Program-made: the position numbers and the translations under genes
Shown here: positions 1-8,715 of the stretch, one piece after another
Numbering within the stretch: the first letter of the stretch is position 1
Layout of the letters: each line of letters begins with the position of its first letter
Notes under the pieces: model-generated
Database searches by the model: none
What the model was told of the DNA's origin: nothing
What the model saw: the letters and a program-made list of their open reading frames with translations, nothing else
From: Paenibacillus agilis
GTDB lineage: Bacteria; Bacillota; Bacilli; Paenibacillales; Paenibacillaceae
Length of the DNA: 64,000 nucleotides
Direction: 5' to 3'
Assembly (NCBI RefSeq): GCF_007786455.1
Contig: NZ_VNJK01000005.1
Coordinates: 62,001-126,000, forward strand

Positions 1-293
1 TTGTCGTGGATAGTAGATTCACCTGAGGCATAAGACCACTTTTGACCGTTCTTTGTAACACCAACGATGACCCCTGGAACGTCTTGTTGATCAGCAGCTT
101 GATCAATGAGCTTTTTGACGGAACTTCGATTGTCGTGAGCGTTAGCCCCTGGCTTATTAGTAGAATGCTGAGAAGTTTGCTGTGCTGTATTCACGTTCTC
201 GGCGTGCAATGTTCCTTGCACGGGCAAAAGCAAGGTTCCTGCTAATAATGCGGATAAAGTAATCATTCCTAATTTGTAGCCTTTAAACTTCAT
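1..293 (-). CDS. Secreted serine hydrolase (beta-lactamase family), 5' part only
   Basis: The gene starts with the ATG whose complement is at 291-293, behind AAGGAGG, and runs off the window at base 1. About 97 residues are visible: a lysine-containing start, a hydrophobic signal peptide with likely cleavage near 'LHAE', and the first strands of a beta-lactamase/serine hydrolase domain ('VPGVIVGVT', 'WSYASGE'). By hand count about 83 of 98 residues match the start of the protein encoded at 439-2658, so the two are tandem paralogues in the same direction, with this copy downstream. The catalytic SxxK lies beyond the window edge, so activity cannot be judged. Family members are DD-peptidases, esterases or beta-lactamases; the substrate is unknown. 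Confidence 0.85.
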   Translation of the reverse strand, partial: MKFKGYKLGMITLSALLAGTLLLPVQGTLHAENVNTAQQTSQHSTNKPGANAHDNRSSVKKLIDQAADQQDVPGVIVGVTKNGQKWSYASGESTIHD

Positions 294-329
294 AGTTTTT
301 CCTCCTTGTTTTGGCACACCATCGGAGCA

Positions 330-379
330 CTGCCTCCTACTAATTATCAAGTTACTTCCCCCTGGAAAATAGGAGGCAG
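330..379. repeat. Inverted repeat between tandem hydrolase genes
   Basis: The 10-base arms CTGCCTCCTA (330-339) and TAGGAGGCAG (370-379) are perfectly complementary with a 30-base gap, and CGGAG/CTCCG pairs again outside them. It lies between the stop of the upstream hydrolase gene and the ribosome site of the downstream one. It could be a weak terminator or an mRNA-stabilising hairpin; there is no U-run after it. Confidence 0.5.
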
Positions 380-438
380 ACAGTTACTCCGCTTGATGAT
401 GTGGAACATTTAAATAATGGTAAAGCACCGTTCGTGAT

Positions 439-2658
439 TTATTTGAACTCCTCTGCATACGCAGAATCAACAGAATCTATTACTGCCTTTGCTTTTTCTT
501 CCGAATCTGGACTTGAATTTACATTCAAAACCATAATATGCTTACCATCTACTGATCCAAATGCAAAACTTCCATATCCGTGTATGCCACCATTGTGTCC
601 CCAAAGTACTTGACCATTTGGCAGCTTCATCGAGAAAATGCCCAGTCCATAGTCGCCAACTTGCTCTGTCTTCACAGCCGTCAACATCTGCTTTAGCTGC
701 TCTTCTTTCAATAGCTTACCGCCAAGAAGTGCGGACATAAATGTAGACAAATCTTGTCCAGTGGAAATCATATCTCCGGCTGCATTACCCCAAGATGGAT
801 TCATTTGTGTTACATCTTTTAACTTTTGATGAAAATAAACGTATCCTCTAGCATGCTTAGAACCGGGTATAAGGGTACTACTTCCTGGCAGGAAGGTTTC
901 ATTAAGATTGAGAGGTTCTATGATGCGTTTTTCGATTTGCTGATCATACGTCTCACCTGTTACTTTTTTAATAATTTGACCGATCAGCACATAATTCGTG
1001 TTCGAGTAACTGAAGGCAGTCCCTGGCTTAAATAACGGTTTTTCTTTCAATCCAATTTCCACTAATTCCTCTGCCTTATAGTTGCGATATAAACTATCTA
1101 GGTTGTTGGGGTCTTTAAAAAGAACGGCTGTGTAATTATTAATACCGCTCGTATGATTGAGCAGTTGGCGAATCGTAACTTTATTTCCATCATAACCGTT
1201 GCCCTTCACCACACCTGGCAGCCATTTTTCTACGGAGTCATCCAAATTGAGTTTGTTCTCACCTGCTAATTGAAGTACGACCGTCGCTACAAATGTTTTT
1301 GTAATGCTGCCGATACGGAAGCGTTCATCTGATCCCATTTTGCGACCTGTTGTGATGTCCGCTTTACCAGATGCGTAGCCTTGAACTTTGCCCTGATTGT
1401 ACGTAACCGCAGCAGCACCTACAACGCCGTGCTTCGTTATGTTATCTAGCTGCTCTTGCACGCGTTTCGTCTTGGACTCCGTTCCATTGAATTCTTCTGT
1501 AATAATGTTAATATGGTGGATGCCAGCTGATTCGGACAGCACATTTGTGTTCAACGCGATAACATGCTTGCCTCCTTCAACGCCCCCTGCCATCGTAGAA
1601 AACCCAGGAATATTGCCCCCATGTCCCCAGAGCGAAACACCGTTACTTAATTTTGTCTCGTAGATTCCAAGTCCGTATTTTCCAAGTGGTGACTGTACCC
1701 CTGTCAGCATTTGCTGTAACATTTCAGGCTCCAACAGTTTCCCTCCTAGAAGTGCTTGGAAAAACGTATTTAAATCATCCACGGTTGAGATCATACCTCC
1801 GGCCGCGTCTGCAGTAGAAGGATTAAATTCAGTCATATCAACGAGCTTATCAGATTGATAATTGTATCCTCTTGCATGTGGTCCGGGCACATGAGTAGAG
1901 GTTCCCGGCACTGAAGTCCCACTAAGCTGCAGCGGATCAATAATGCGCTTTTTAATTTGCTGACCATACGTTTCACCTGTAACCTTCTTGATAATCAGCC
2001 CAGCAAGCACGGTATTCGTATTGGAGTATTCCCAGCTCGTTCCTGGAGTAAATGACGGCTTTATGCTGATTCCTATCCGGACAAGCTCTTCAGCCGTATA
2101 GCTCTTATATGGATTGGCAAGCATATCTTTCCCAAATGTTTCATCCGATGTATAATTCGCAATCCCACTTGAGTGATTCAACAGCTGACGAATCGTAATT
2201 TTACTTGCATCGTAACCATTGCCCTGCACAACACCTGGAAGCCACTTTTCCACCGTGTCATCTAAGTTCAACTTCTTCTCCCCAGCGAGCTGTAAGATTA
2301 CTGTAGCTGTGAATGTTTTTGTTGTACTTCCGATTCGGAAGTGGAAATTTGTCTTCACTGGGGTTTTGTCGTGGATAGTTGCTTCGCCTGAGGCGTAAGA
2401 CCACTTTTGACCGTTCTTTGTAACACCGACGATGACCCCTGGAATGTCTTTCTGATTAGCAGCTTGATCGATAATCTTTTTGACGGAGCTTCTATTGTCA
2501 TGAGCGTTAGCCACTTGCTTATTAGTAGAATGCTGCGAAATTTGCTGTGCTGCATTCGCTTTCTCTGCGTGTAATGTTCCTTGCGTAGGTAAAAGCACAG
2601 TTCCTGCTGTTAACGCGGATAATGTAATTAATCCTAATTTGTATCCTTTAAACTTCAT
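439..2658 (-). CDS. Secreted serine hydrolase with two tandem beta-lactamase-type domains
   Basis: 739 residues. A signal peptide (about 1-32, 'TLHAE') precedes two copies of the beta-lactamase/penicillin-binding-protein-like serine hydrolase fold. Domain 1 has SxxK at S111-K114 (GSTTK), YxN at Y211-N213 (YSN) and HGG near 346. Domain 2 has SxxK at S451-K454 (GSITK), YSN at 551-553 and GHNGG near 685. All three catalytic motifs are kept in both halves, so both could be active. Many single-domain members are about 350-450 residues, so this is an internal duplication. Start: ATG behind AAGGAGG. The truncated gene downstream is a paralogue. Role is likely extracellular D-amino-acid peptide, ester or beta-lactam hydrolysis; the substrate cannot be told from sequence. 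Confidence 0.88.
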   Translation of the reverse strand: MKFKGYKLGLITLSALTAGTVLLPTQGTLHAEKANAAQQISQHSTNKQVANAHDNRSSVKKIIDQAANQKDIPGVIVGVTKNGQKWSYASGEATIHDKTPVKTNFHFRIGSTTKTFTATVILQLAGEKKLNLDDTVEKWLPGVVQGNGYDASKITIRQLLNHSSGIANYTSDETFGKDMLANPYKSYTAEELVRIGISIKPSFTPGTSWEYSNTNTVLAGLIIKKVTGETYGQQIKKRIIDPLQLSGTSVPGTSTHVPGPHARGYNYQSDKLVDMTEFNPSTADAAGGMISTVDDLNTFFQALLGGKLLEPEMLQQMLTGVQSPLGKYGLGIYETKLSNGVSLWGHGGNIPGFSTMAGGVEGGKHVIALNTNVLSESAGIHHINIITEEFNGTESKTKRVQEQLDNITKHGVVGAAAVTYNQGKVQGYASGKADITTGRKMGSDERFRIGSITKTFVATVVLQLAGENKLNLDDSVEKWLPGVVKGNGYDGNKVTIRQLLNHTSGINNYTAVLFKDPNNLDSLYRNYKAEELVEIGLKEKPLFKPGTAFSYSNTNYVLIGQIIKKVTGETYDQQIEKRIIEPLNLNETFLPGSSTLIPGSKHARGYVYFHQKLKDVTQMNPSWGNAAGDMISTGQDLSTFMSALLGGKLLKEEQLKQMLTAVKTEQVGDYGLGIFSMKLPNGQVLWGHNGGIHGYGSFAFGSVDGKHIMVLNVNSSPDSEEKAKAVIDSVDSAYAEEFK

Positions 2659-3027
2659 AGGTTCTCCTCCTTTTTCATCGAAGCGGAATTACTATAATCT
2701 GACATCACATAAACAGATAACCCTTCATCTTTTCACACGATATTTTTTCATATTAGTTGGATACTCGGTAATTCTTCCATTCGTTTAGCGAACATGCATC
2801 GTAACTTCCGTCACCTCCTGACCTGACATTAACGCTAGATAAGTCATATCCCATAGTGATGAAAACGATCATTTTAACATGATCCTTCGTCATAATTCTT
2901 ATGATTGATGTCATATGACAGTCCCTCACTACCCGCTGTGACAGCATCTCATCTATGCTAGGGTTATCAATCAGCGGACATGCGACTGCTGTACTTACTA
3001 CTATCTATGAAAAAGGAGAAGTTAACG
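2659..3027. other. Divergent intergenic region, no gene seen
   Basis: This AT-rich stretch separates the leftward hydrolase gene from the rightward sensor-domain gene and must carry promoters for both. No convincing small gene, RNA or strong hairpin was seen. A short reading frame on the minus strand here lacks a ribosome site and was not called. Confidence 0.5.
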
Positions 3028-3648
3028 ATGAAAGAGCATTTCATTCGAAACCTGAAACATGCACAACTTATGCTGTATACGTTTGTGAGCGGATTATTTT
3101 ATTTCATTTTCTTTTCAGTCGGGGTCACATTAGGTGTGGGGTTATCGATCACTGTTGTGGGAATTCCAATCCTGGTCTATGTGCTGCAAACAGCACCTAA
3201 ATTCGTACGCCTAGACGCTCGAATCATTGAGAAATATACATCCTTACCGTTGATTCACCTGCCAAGTAATGAAGAACACTTCCATTACAACGAGCCAAAT
3301 CAAGATTCATGGGAACAGATGAGAGCGACATTGACGAATCACAGTTATTGGATCATGATTAGATTATTGATGTATAAATTGGTAATTGGGATGGGTAGTC
3401 TTATCCTTTCAGTCTTGATGTACGTCGCACCTCTTATGTTATTACCTGCACCGCTGCTGTATAAGATCCTCCCGTTCCATGTGTTTTTAAATAAAATTGA
3501 AACACTCCCAGCCGCATTGGCGGTAAGCGCCCTGGCTTGTTTATGGTTGGTCGTTAGTACACGAGTAGGCAATGCCTTTGCGAAGTACTTAGTCGGCTAC
3601 ACACGTCGTATGATTGAAGTGGGGTATTTATATAAAACAAAACAGTAA
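3028..3648 (+). CDS. Sensor-domain-like integral membrane protein
   Basis: 206 residues from the ATG at 3028, chosen over an upstream in-frame ATG because AAAGGAG (3012-3018) sits at good distance. There are two pairs of hydrophobic segments: one near the N-terminus ('GLSITVVGIPILVYVL') and one in the C-terminal half, separated by a polar stretch with 'EDSWEQMRATL'-like character. This layout matches the putative sensor domain family (PF13796-type), often encoded just before or fused to NarL-type histidine kinases. The next gene, 45 bases downstream on the same strand, is such a kinase, so the protein probably supplies membrane sensing for it. The ligand is unknown. Identification is by layout and motif only. 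Confidence 0.7.
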   Translation: MKEHFIRNLKHAQLMLYTFVSGLFYFIFFSVGVTLGVGLSITVVGIPILVYVLQTAPKFVRLDARIIEKYTSLPLIHLPSNEEHFHYNEPNQDSWEQMRATLTNHSYWIMIRLLMYKLVIGMGSLILSVLMYVAPLMLLPAPLLYKILPFHVFLNKIETLPAALAVSALACLWLVVSTRVGNAFAKYLVGYTRRMIEVGYLYKTKQ

Positions 3649-3693
3649 AGTACCGAATTGGTGCTTATTATGAAGATGGAGTGAGAACTTCTA

Positions 3694-5505
3694 ATGTGGA
3701 ATATAACGAGGCATTGGTTTTGGTACGATTGGATGTGTTTCTTTATTCGGTTATTACTCTTGATAGCCATAGTTTTAAATATGCTAGTTAATCCAATACC
3801 ATTTTCTGTGCCGTCATGGGTTATCATTGTAGCAGCTATTTTGATTCATTCGATTCCTTTTCTCATCCAACAGTTCAGTAAAAAGTGGTACTTAGTCTCA
3901 GAAATTGTGTTGTCTGGATCATTTTATATGTTTCTTACTTCCGATCAACCACTTCTCTCTTGGCAATTTATTATAATCGCATTTGTAATTGGCTTTTACA
4001 GTGACAAAAGCAACTATTTGTGGACAGCAATACCCACTATTTTTATCATCCCTGGTATCAACGGATGGCTGGCTGACCAGCCTATTCTAGCTATTATTTT
4101 AAACTATATGTTTAATCACGGCGCTGTATTTGCGCTAGGCTATGCTTTTCAAGTACTTGCCTTGAACCATAAACAAAGTAAGATTATTCAGGAGCAGAAA
4201 AAAGTGCTGGAGCAGCACATTAATCAGATCGAGGAACTTACTTTGAAAGAGGAACGGAACCGACTATCACATGAGTTGCATGACACGATCGGCCATACGC
4301 TAACCTCGCTAATTGTAGGCATGGAGTCATTGAAAACGTCATTCCCTTCCAATCAAAGCGAGCGAATCGATACCCTTGTCGATTTGGCCCGCCATGGGTT
4401 GGATGATATTCGCCAGCATCTGCATCATCTAGCTGCAACGCCAATGAGCCAATCGTTACGTGATTCTCTGCAACAACTTATCGGAGAATTCACAAATGCA
4501 ACAGGAGTAACGGTTAGTTTCCGTACATTTGGAAATGAAGTTCCTATCACGAAACAAATCAGCTTCTGCTTGTATCGCTGCCTGCAAGAATCTATTACCA
4601 ACGCCGTTCGACATGGGCAAGCGAGCACGATACAAGTTCAGTTATTTTACGACAACCAACAACTTCGCTTGCAAATTGAAGATAACGGCATAGGCATGGA
4701 GCAAGTACGGTTTGGCTTCGGGTTATCCGGCATGAAGGAACGCTTAGATGAATGCACAGGCAATCTAGCTGTACATTCTCGATCTAATGAAGGTACGGTC
4801 ATCATCTGTACTCTCCCTCTAAAAGCAGAACCTGCTCACACAGGAATACGGCTTCTACTCGTCGATGATCAACCTATTATTACAGAAAGTTTGCAGCGCA
4901 TTCTAGAACAACAACCCGATCTCAAAGTTATCGGAACAGCCGAAAATGGACGGCAAGCTTTGGAGAGATGCGTGACAGCTCTGCCCGATATCGTACTTAT
5001 GGATGTGCGCATGCCAGAAATGGATGGTATCGAAGCGCTGCGTGAAATGAAACAGCGCTGGCCTCAGATGAAAGTTGTTCTATTAACCACATTTGAAGAT
5101 GTGTCGCAAGCTGTCAAATCGATAGAACTTGGCGCAGAAGGATACATGCTTAAATCGATTCATCCGCGAGATTTGATTGAAGCAATAAAACTTATCCATA
5201 ACGGAGGAACATGGATTGATCAGAACATTACCGTTCAAGTATTCGAGGAGATGAAGCGTCAACGGGAACAGTTGGGCAATCAAAATTATTCCCCGGAAAA
5301 TAATCCGTATGGAATTACGAAACGAGAGCTAGAAATTTTGCAGCATTTAAGCAATGGACTGCGCTACAAATCAATTGCGGCCAAGTTATTTTTGTCGGAA
5401 GGAACGATACGCAACTATTGCTCAACGCTATATTCCAAGCTCGGGGTGAGTAATCGGGAAGATGCGATTGAGAAAGCACGCACAGAGGGACTGGGCTTGC
5501 ATTAA
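3694..5505 (+). CDS. Fused NarL-type histidine kinase and LuxR-type response regulator
   Basis: 603 residues in one frame. Residues 1-155 hold about five membrane segments. A coiled coil and a HisKA_3 dimerisation domain follow, with the phosphoacceptor His near 196 in 'ELHDTIGH'. The HATPase domain has an N-box near 303 ('ITNAVRHG') and a G-box 'DNGIGM'. At about 385 a receiver domain starts directly ('LLLVDDQP'), with phosphoacceptor D437 in 'LMDVRMPEMDG'. A LuxR/NarL helix-turn-helix ends the protein ('TKRELEILQHLSNG'). LiaS/LiaR-like systems normally use two genes; here no stop separates them. The protein would be membrane-tethered while carrying its own DNA-binding domain. The upstream sensor-domain gene is probably in the same operon. 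Start: ATG with GGAGTGAG upstream. Confidence 0.9.
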   Translation: MWNITRHWFWYDWMCFFIRLLLLIAIVLNMLVNPIPFSVPSWVIIVAAILIHSIPFLIQQFSKKWYLVSEIVLSGSFYMFLTSDQPLLSWQFIIIAFVIGFYSDKSNYLWTAIPTIFIIPGINGWLADQPILAIILNYMFNHGAVFALGYAFQVLALNHKQSKIIQEQKKVLEQHINQIEELTLKEERNRLSHELHDTIGHTLTSLIVGMESLKTSFPSNQSERIDTLVDLARHGLDDIRQHLHHLAATPMSQSLRDSLQQLIGEFTNATGVTVSFRTFGNEVPITKQISFCLYRCLQESITNAVRHGQASTIQVQLFYDNQQLRLQIEDNGIGMEQVRFGFGLSGMKERLDECTGNLAVHSRSNEGTVIICTLPLKAEPAHTGIRLLLVDDQPIITESLQRILEQQPDLKVIGTAENGRQALERCVTALPDIVLMDVRMPEMDGIEALREMKQRWPQMKVVLLTTFEDVSQAVKSIELGAEGYMLKSIHPRDLIEAIKLIHNGGTWIDQNITVQVFEEMKRQREQLGNQNYSPENNPYGITKRELEILQHLSNGLRYKSIAAKLFLSEGTIRNYCSTLYSKLGVSNREDAIEKARTEGLGLH

Positions 5506-6113
5506 ATGAATATGTACATGCTCGGGAATGCTTGAAGATGCTAGAGGTAGAGGAAACTAGATATCATTTAGAAGGCTGCACCGAGGTGTGGAGACAGCAT
5601 TAATGATGCTGAATATTGTACCATTCGTGCACTAACGGTTGTCACAGAGGCTATCTGGCTTACTTTCACTTATTTGGAGACATAAAGGATGTCAGAGAGC
5701 TTATTTGTCAGATTTAGCGATGAATTCGTCATAATTGCTAAAATAAGTACTCTGATGACCGTTAAAACCCTACTATGGTCGATTTAGGAGAAATAACGTC
5801 AACAGCGCTTGTTAGAGAAAGCGCCGGCTTACAACAAATTCTGTACACAGGTAACTTGATAACGTATCGCAGCACAAAAGAAGACTTTAGCTCCTCTAAA
5901 TATTACGCGCCCACCATAATTACATATTTATACAACTCTAAAGTTAGCATCGCAAATTGTGTCATACGGTTGCTGCTTTCTATTTCGAATCTTTTAATGT
6001 TACAAACGACTCTATCGAAAAAGCGACCTTTTTCGATGTAATTTGTGCATATGATACGTTAATCTACAGCTGCGACTTACATCTACAGTTGTAACTTCAT
6101 TTCAACCATACAT
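5506..6113. other. Long gene-free region with an imperfect hairpin
   Basis: No gene with a ribosome site is visible in roughly 600 bases. Between 5692 and 5755 a long stem-loop can form: TCAGAG/CTCTGA, then CTTATTT/AAATAAG, then TTTAGC/GCTAAA around a short loop. It follows the kinase fusion by about 190 bases and has no U-run, so it is not a standard terminator. The rest is AT-rich and unassigned; it may be a decayed gene. Confidence 0.45.
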
Positions 6114-6206
6114 AAAAGACCGCTCCAATTATAGAGTGAGCTCCATCGTTAGTCATTTCATTTCTAACAAACGAGAAGCACTTCACTTTATGGGAACGGT
6201 CTTTTT
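6114..6206. terminator. Terminator-like inverted repeat
   Basis: AAAAGACCGCTCC at 6114-6126 pairs with GGAACGGTCTTTTT at 6193-6206 (one G-U pair), flanked by T-runs on both strands. It lies just past the stop of the leftward gene at 6231 and could end that transcript or a rightward one. Confidence 0.5.
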
Positions 6207-6230
6207 GAATACCACTTTATATAACTTTAC

Positions 6231-7097
6231 TTATTTATCTATTTTCTCGTATAGGAATGATGCACCATTGCGATAGAAACGCGGATCATAGATGCCGATA
6301 TGTTTATCATCATTTACAACAACAATGAATGGCGACCATTCATACAACGTCTTCGCTTCCGGGTTCTCTGCAAACAGCTTATCAAGGCTGACGCTCTCAT
6401 CCGACTTCAGCTCAACTTGAAGCTTCGGCTCGCTAAATACGGTTACGTTATGGATAGAAACCTTATCGCTTTCTTTGCCGATCATTTGAAACTGTCCTGG
6501 AATAAAGCCTGCTGACAGCGCAAACTCATCATATTGCTTCGCATATTGATTCTGAATCACGTAGCCTTGAACCGATTGACTAATAAGATGAACGATCATC
6601 AAGACCCAGACCCATTTGAATACACGTGATGACGATACATTCCGCTTGTACCGAACTAGCAACCAGCCTGCCAACATAATGATCCAGAACACAAAATCTA
6701 TAATCGGAATCGTACCGAATGTAACCCGTATCGAAGAGAACGGCTCCAAATATCCTGTTCCCCACGCATTAAATAAATCGCTCGTGTTATGAATAAACAC
6801 CGCCACAATTCCCATCGCAAACAGCTTCCAGTCCTTAACCCGGAACAGTAACCAACTCACAACAGCTAGCAGTGCTGCCCACACTGGCACAAGAAAGACA
6901 GAATGAGTAATGCCGCGATGCCACATTTGATAGCGTCCTGCTGTATCCCACCACTGAGAAATGACATCGATATCAGGTATGTTAGAACCTACGACTGTCG
7001 TAAGAAGCAGCGCTCGTTTTTCATTCGTCGTAAATCGCTTTTTATCAACAGCCGCATATAAGGATAATCCGAATAGTGTATGTGTTATCGTATCCAT
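6231..7097 (-). CDS. YdjM/YfhP-type membrane-bound metal-dependent hydrolase-like protein
   Basis: 288 residues. The N-terminus 'MDTITHTLFGLSLYAA' with the TH pair, plus 'GSNIPDIDVI' and 'HRGITHSVFL', is typical of the YdjM/DUF457 family of inner-membrane proteins related to zinc phospholipase-like hydrolases. Four to five membrane segments lie in residues 25-170, followed by a soluble C-terminal part of about 110 residues facing one side of the membrane. His and Asp in 'THT', 'PDID' and 'HRGITH' are the likely metal ligands. Start: ATG behind GGGGGGA. B. subtilis YfhP and YvsG are relatives. The physiological substrate is unknown. Confidence 0.8.
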   Translation of the reverse strand: MDTITHTLFGLSLYAAVDKKRFTTNEKRALLLTTVVGSNIPDIDVISQWWDTAGRYQMWHRGITHSVFLVPVWAALLAVVSWLLFRVKDWKLFAMGIVAVFIHNTSDLFNAWGTGYLEPFSSIRVTFGTIPIIDFVFWIIMLAGWLLVRYKRNVSSSRVFKWVWVLMIVHLISQSVQGYVIQNQYAKQYDEFALSAGFIPGQFQMIGKESDKVSIHNVTVFSEPKLQVELKSDESVSLDKLFAENPEAKTLYEWSPFIVVVNDDKHIGIYDPRFYRNGASFLYEKIDK

Positions 7098-7229
7098 TGC
7101 TTTTTAATCCCCCCATAATGGTCATTGTAAGGATAGAGAGACGAGGAAGCAATATAGACAATCGACAATTTATTTAAAAATGAAGATATCTCAATTCGAG
7201 GAAATGACAAAAAGTCATCCCTACAACAA

Positions 7230-7267
7230 AAACAGCGGTACAGGAATTACCCCCGTACCGCTGTTTG
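7230..7267 (-). terminator. Rho-independent terminator of the aminopeptidase gene
   Basis: AACAGCGGTAC and GTACCGCTGTT form a perfect stem just beyond the stop codon of the leftward M29 aminopeptidase gene. A-rich plus-strand sequence before it gives the U-run on the transcript. Confidence 0.8.
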
Positions 7268-7269
7268 TA

Positions 7270-8502
7270 TTAAATTGCCCAGTTTCCGTTACGGAAGATA
7301 GGCACGGACGTTCCATCTTTAAGAATGCCGTCAATGTTCATTTCAGCCGAGCCGATCATGAAGTCAACATGTGTAATACTCGTGTTTACACCTGCTGCGC
7401 GTAACTCATCCTGTGACATCTGCTTGCCGCCTTCAACGTTAAACGCATAACCACTGCCGATTGCCAAATGGTTCGATGCGTTCTCATCGAACAACGTATT
7501 ATAGAACAAAATGTTGGATTCCGAAATTGGTGATTGATGCGGCACTAGCGCCACTTCACCAAGATAACGAGCTCCTTCATCCGTATTAACAAGCTGCTCA
7601 AGAATACTTTGACCTTGTTCTGCCTCAACCTTCACAATACGGCCCTTCTCGAACGTAAGCTTGAAGTTGTCAATCAGGTTGCCACCATAGCTAAGCGGCT
7701 TTGTGCTGGATACGTAACCATCCACTCCATCGCGATAAGGCACAGTGAACACTTCTTCTGTAGGCATATTCGCCATGAAGTTCACCTTCTGCTCATTCGT
7801 GCTACTTGCTCCAACCCACAGATGCTTCTCTGGAAGCTCAATCGTCAGGTCAGTACCTGGCGCTGTGTAATGCAGCTTGTGGAAATGCTGTTCGTTCAAA
7901 ATATCAACCTTCGCATGAAGATTGTTGTTATGCGCTTCCCACGCTTGAACCGGATCTTCATGATGAAGACGAACAGAATCGAAAATGGCCGTCCATAACT
8001 GTTCTACTGCTTGCTCCGCAGATGCATTCGGGAATACTTTTTCTGCCCATGCTTCAGAAGCTGCTGCTACCACTGTCCAGCTTACTTTGTCAGACTGAAT
8101 AAATTGACGGTATTTGGTCAATGCTTGGCCTGCCGCTTTCTGATGATTACCAATGCGTTGAGGATCAATACCCTTCAACAAATCTGGATTCGACGAAACG
8201 ATCGAGATAAATGCTGCACGCTTGTCCAGGAACGCTTCACGCTTTGCCACTTCCCAAGTTGGATAACTTGTAAACACTTCATCTGGTGCTTTTTCATACT
8301 TCAAGCGAGACAAAGCCTCATCTGTCCAATCAACATGTACATTGCTTGCGCCCGCTTCATAAGCTTTAGCTGCCACCAGGCGAGCCAATGGAGCTGACTC
8401 AATCGTACTATTCACGAACACCTCTTGTCCTTGCTGGACGTTAACGCCTACTTTTACAATCAATTCTGCATATTTTTCAAGGTTTTGTTCGAACTGCGTC
8501 AT
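7270..8502 (-). CDS. M29 family metallo-aminopeptidase (AmpS/PepS type)
   Basis: 410 residues, the usual length for thermophilic-aminopeptidase (M29) enzymes, which are cytoplasmic two-metal exopeptidases removing N-terminal residues from peptides. The N-terminal domain starts 'FEQNLEKYAELIVKVGVN'. The C-terminal metal-binding part has 'FDENASNHLAIGSGY', 'HVDFMIGS' and 'MNIDG', where the conserved Glu, His and Asp ligands sit. Start: ATG behind AAAGGAGA. It is a single-gene unit: a strong terminator follows and the next gene on either side is well separated. Probable role: peptide turnover. Confidence 0.9.
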   Translation of the reverse strand: MTQFEQNLEKYAELIVKVGVNVQQGQEVFVNSTIESAPLARLVAAKAYEAGASNVHVDWTDEALSRLKYEKAPDEVFTSYPTWEVAKREAFLDKRAAFISIVSSNPDLLKGIDPQRIGNHQKAAGQALTKYRQFIQSDKVSWTVVAAASEAWAEKVFPNASAEQAVEQLWTAIFDSVRLHHEDPVQAWEAHNNNLHAKVDILNEQHFHKLHYTAPGTDLTIELPEKHLWVGASSTNEQKVNFMANMPTEEVFTVPYRDGVDGYVSSTKPLSYGGNLIDNFKLTFEKGRIVKVEAEQGQSILEQLVNTDEGARYLGEVALVPHQSPISESNILFYNTLFDENASNHLAIGSGYAFNVEGGKQMSQDELRAAGVNTSITHVDFMIGSAEMNIDGILKDGTSVPIFRNGNWAI

Positions 8503-8604
8503 TGGTCATTCTCCTTTTATGTAAAGTGAAGGTTATACATAACTTATATTGTATATGTTATTTCCCACTTTAAGTCCAGTAATTTGACCAATATTCAAAA
8601 AAAA

Positions 8605-8664
8605 TATGACAACAAGCCCTATTCGCATCCACAGAAGTTGTGTCAGCGAACAGAGCTTGCTGTT
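8605..8664 (-). terminator. Terminator of the first subtilase gene
   Basis: Pairing of AACAAGC with the later GCTTGCTGTT and an inner TTCGC/GCGAA stem gives a long hairpin. The minus-strand transcript then reads into a run of eight U (AAAAAAAA on the plus strand near 8597-8604). It lies past the stop of the protease gene ending at 8716. Confidence 0.7.
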
Positions 8665-8715
8665 AATTGCCTGTACAATCATGAATGCTAAGTGAGGAGG
8701 AGAACCTAATAGGTC

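Noticed and set aside
5775-6041. 88-codon frame downstream of the kinase fusion
   Set aside because: No ribosome site, no recognisable domain and low-quality composition; left as part of the gene-free region.
7609-8397. Overlapping open frames on the plus strand opposite the aminopeptidase gene
   Set aside because: The minus-strand gene has family motifs, a ribosome site and a terminator; the opposite frames have none.
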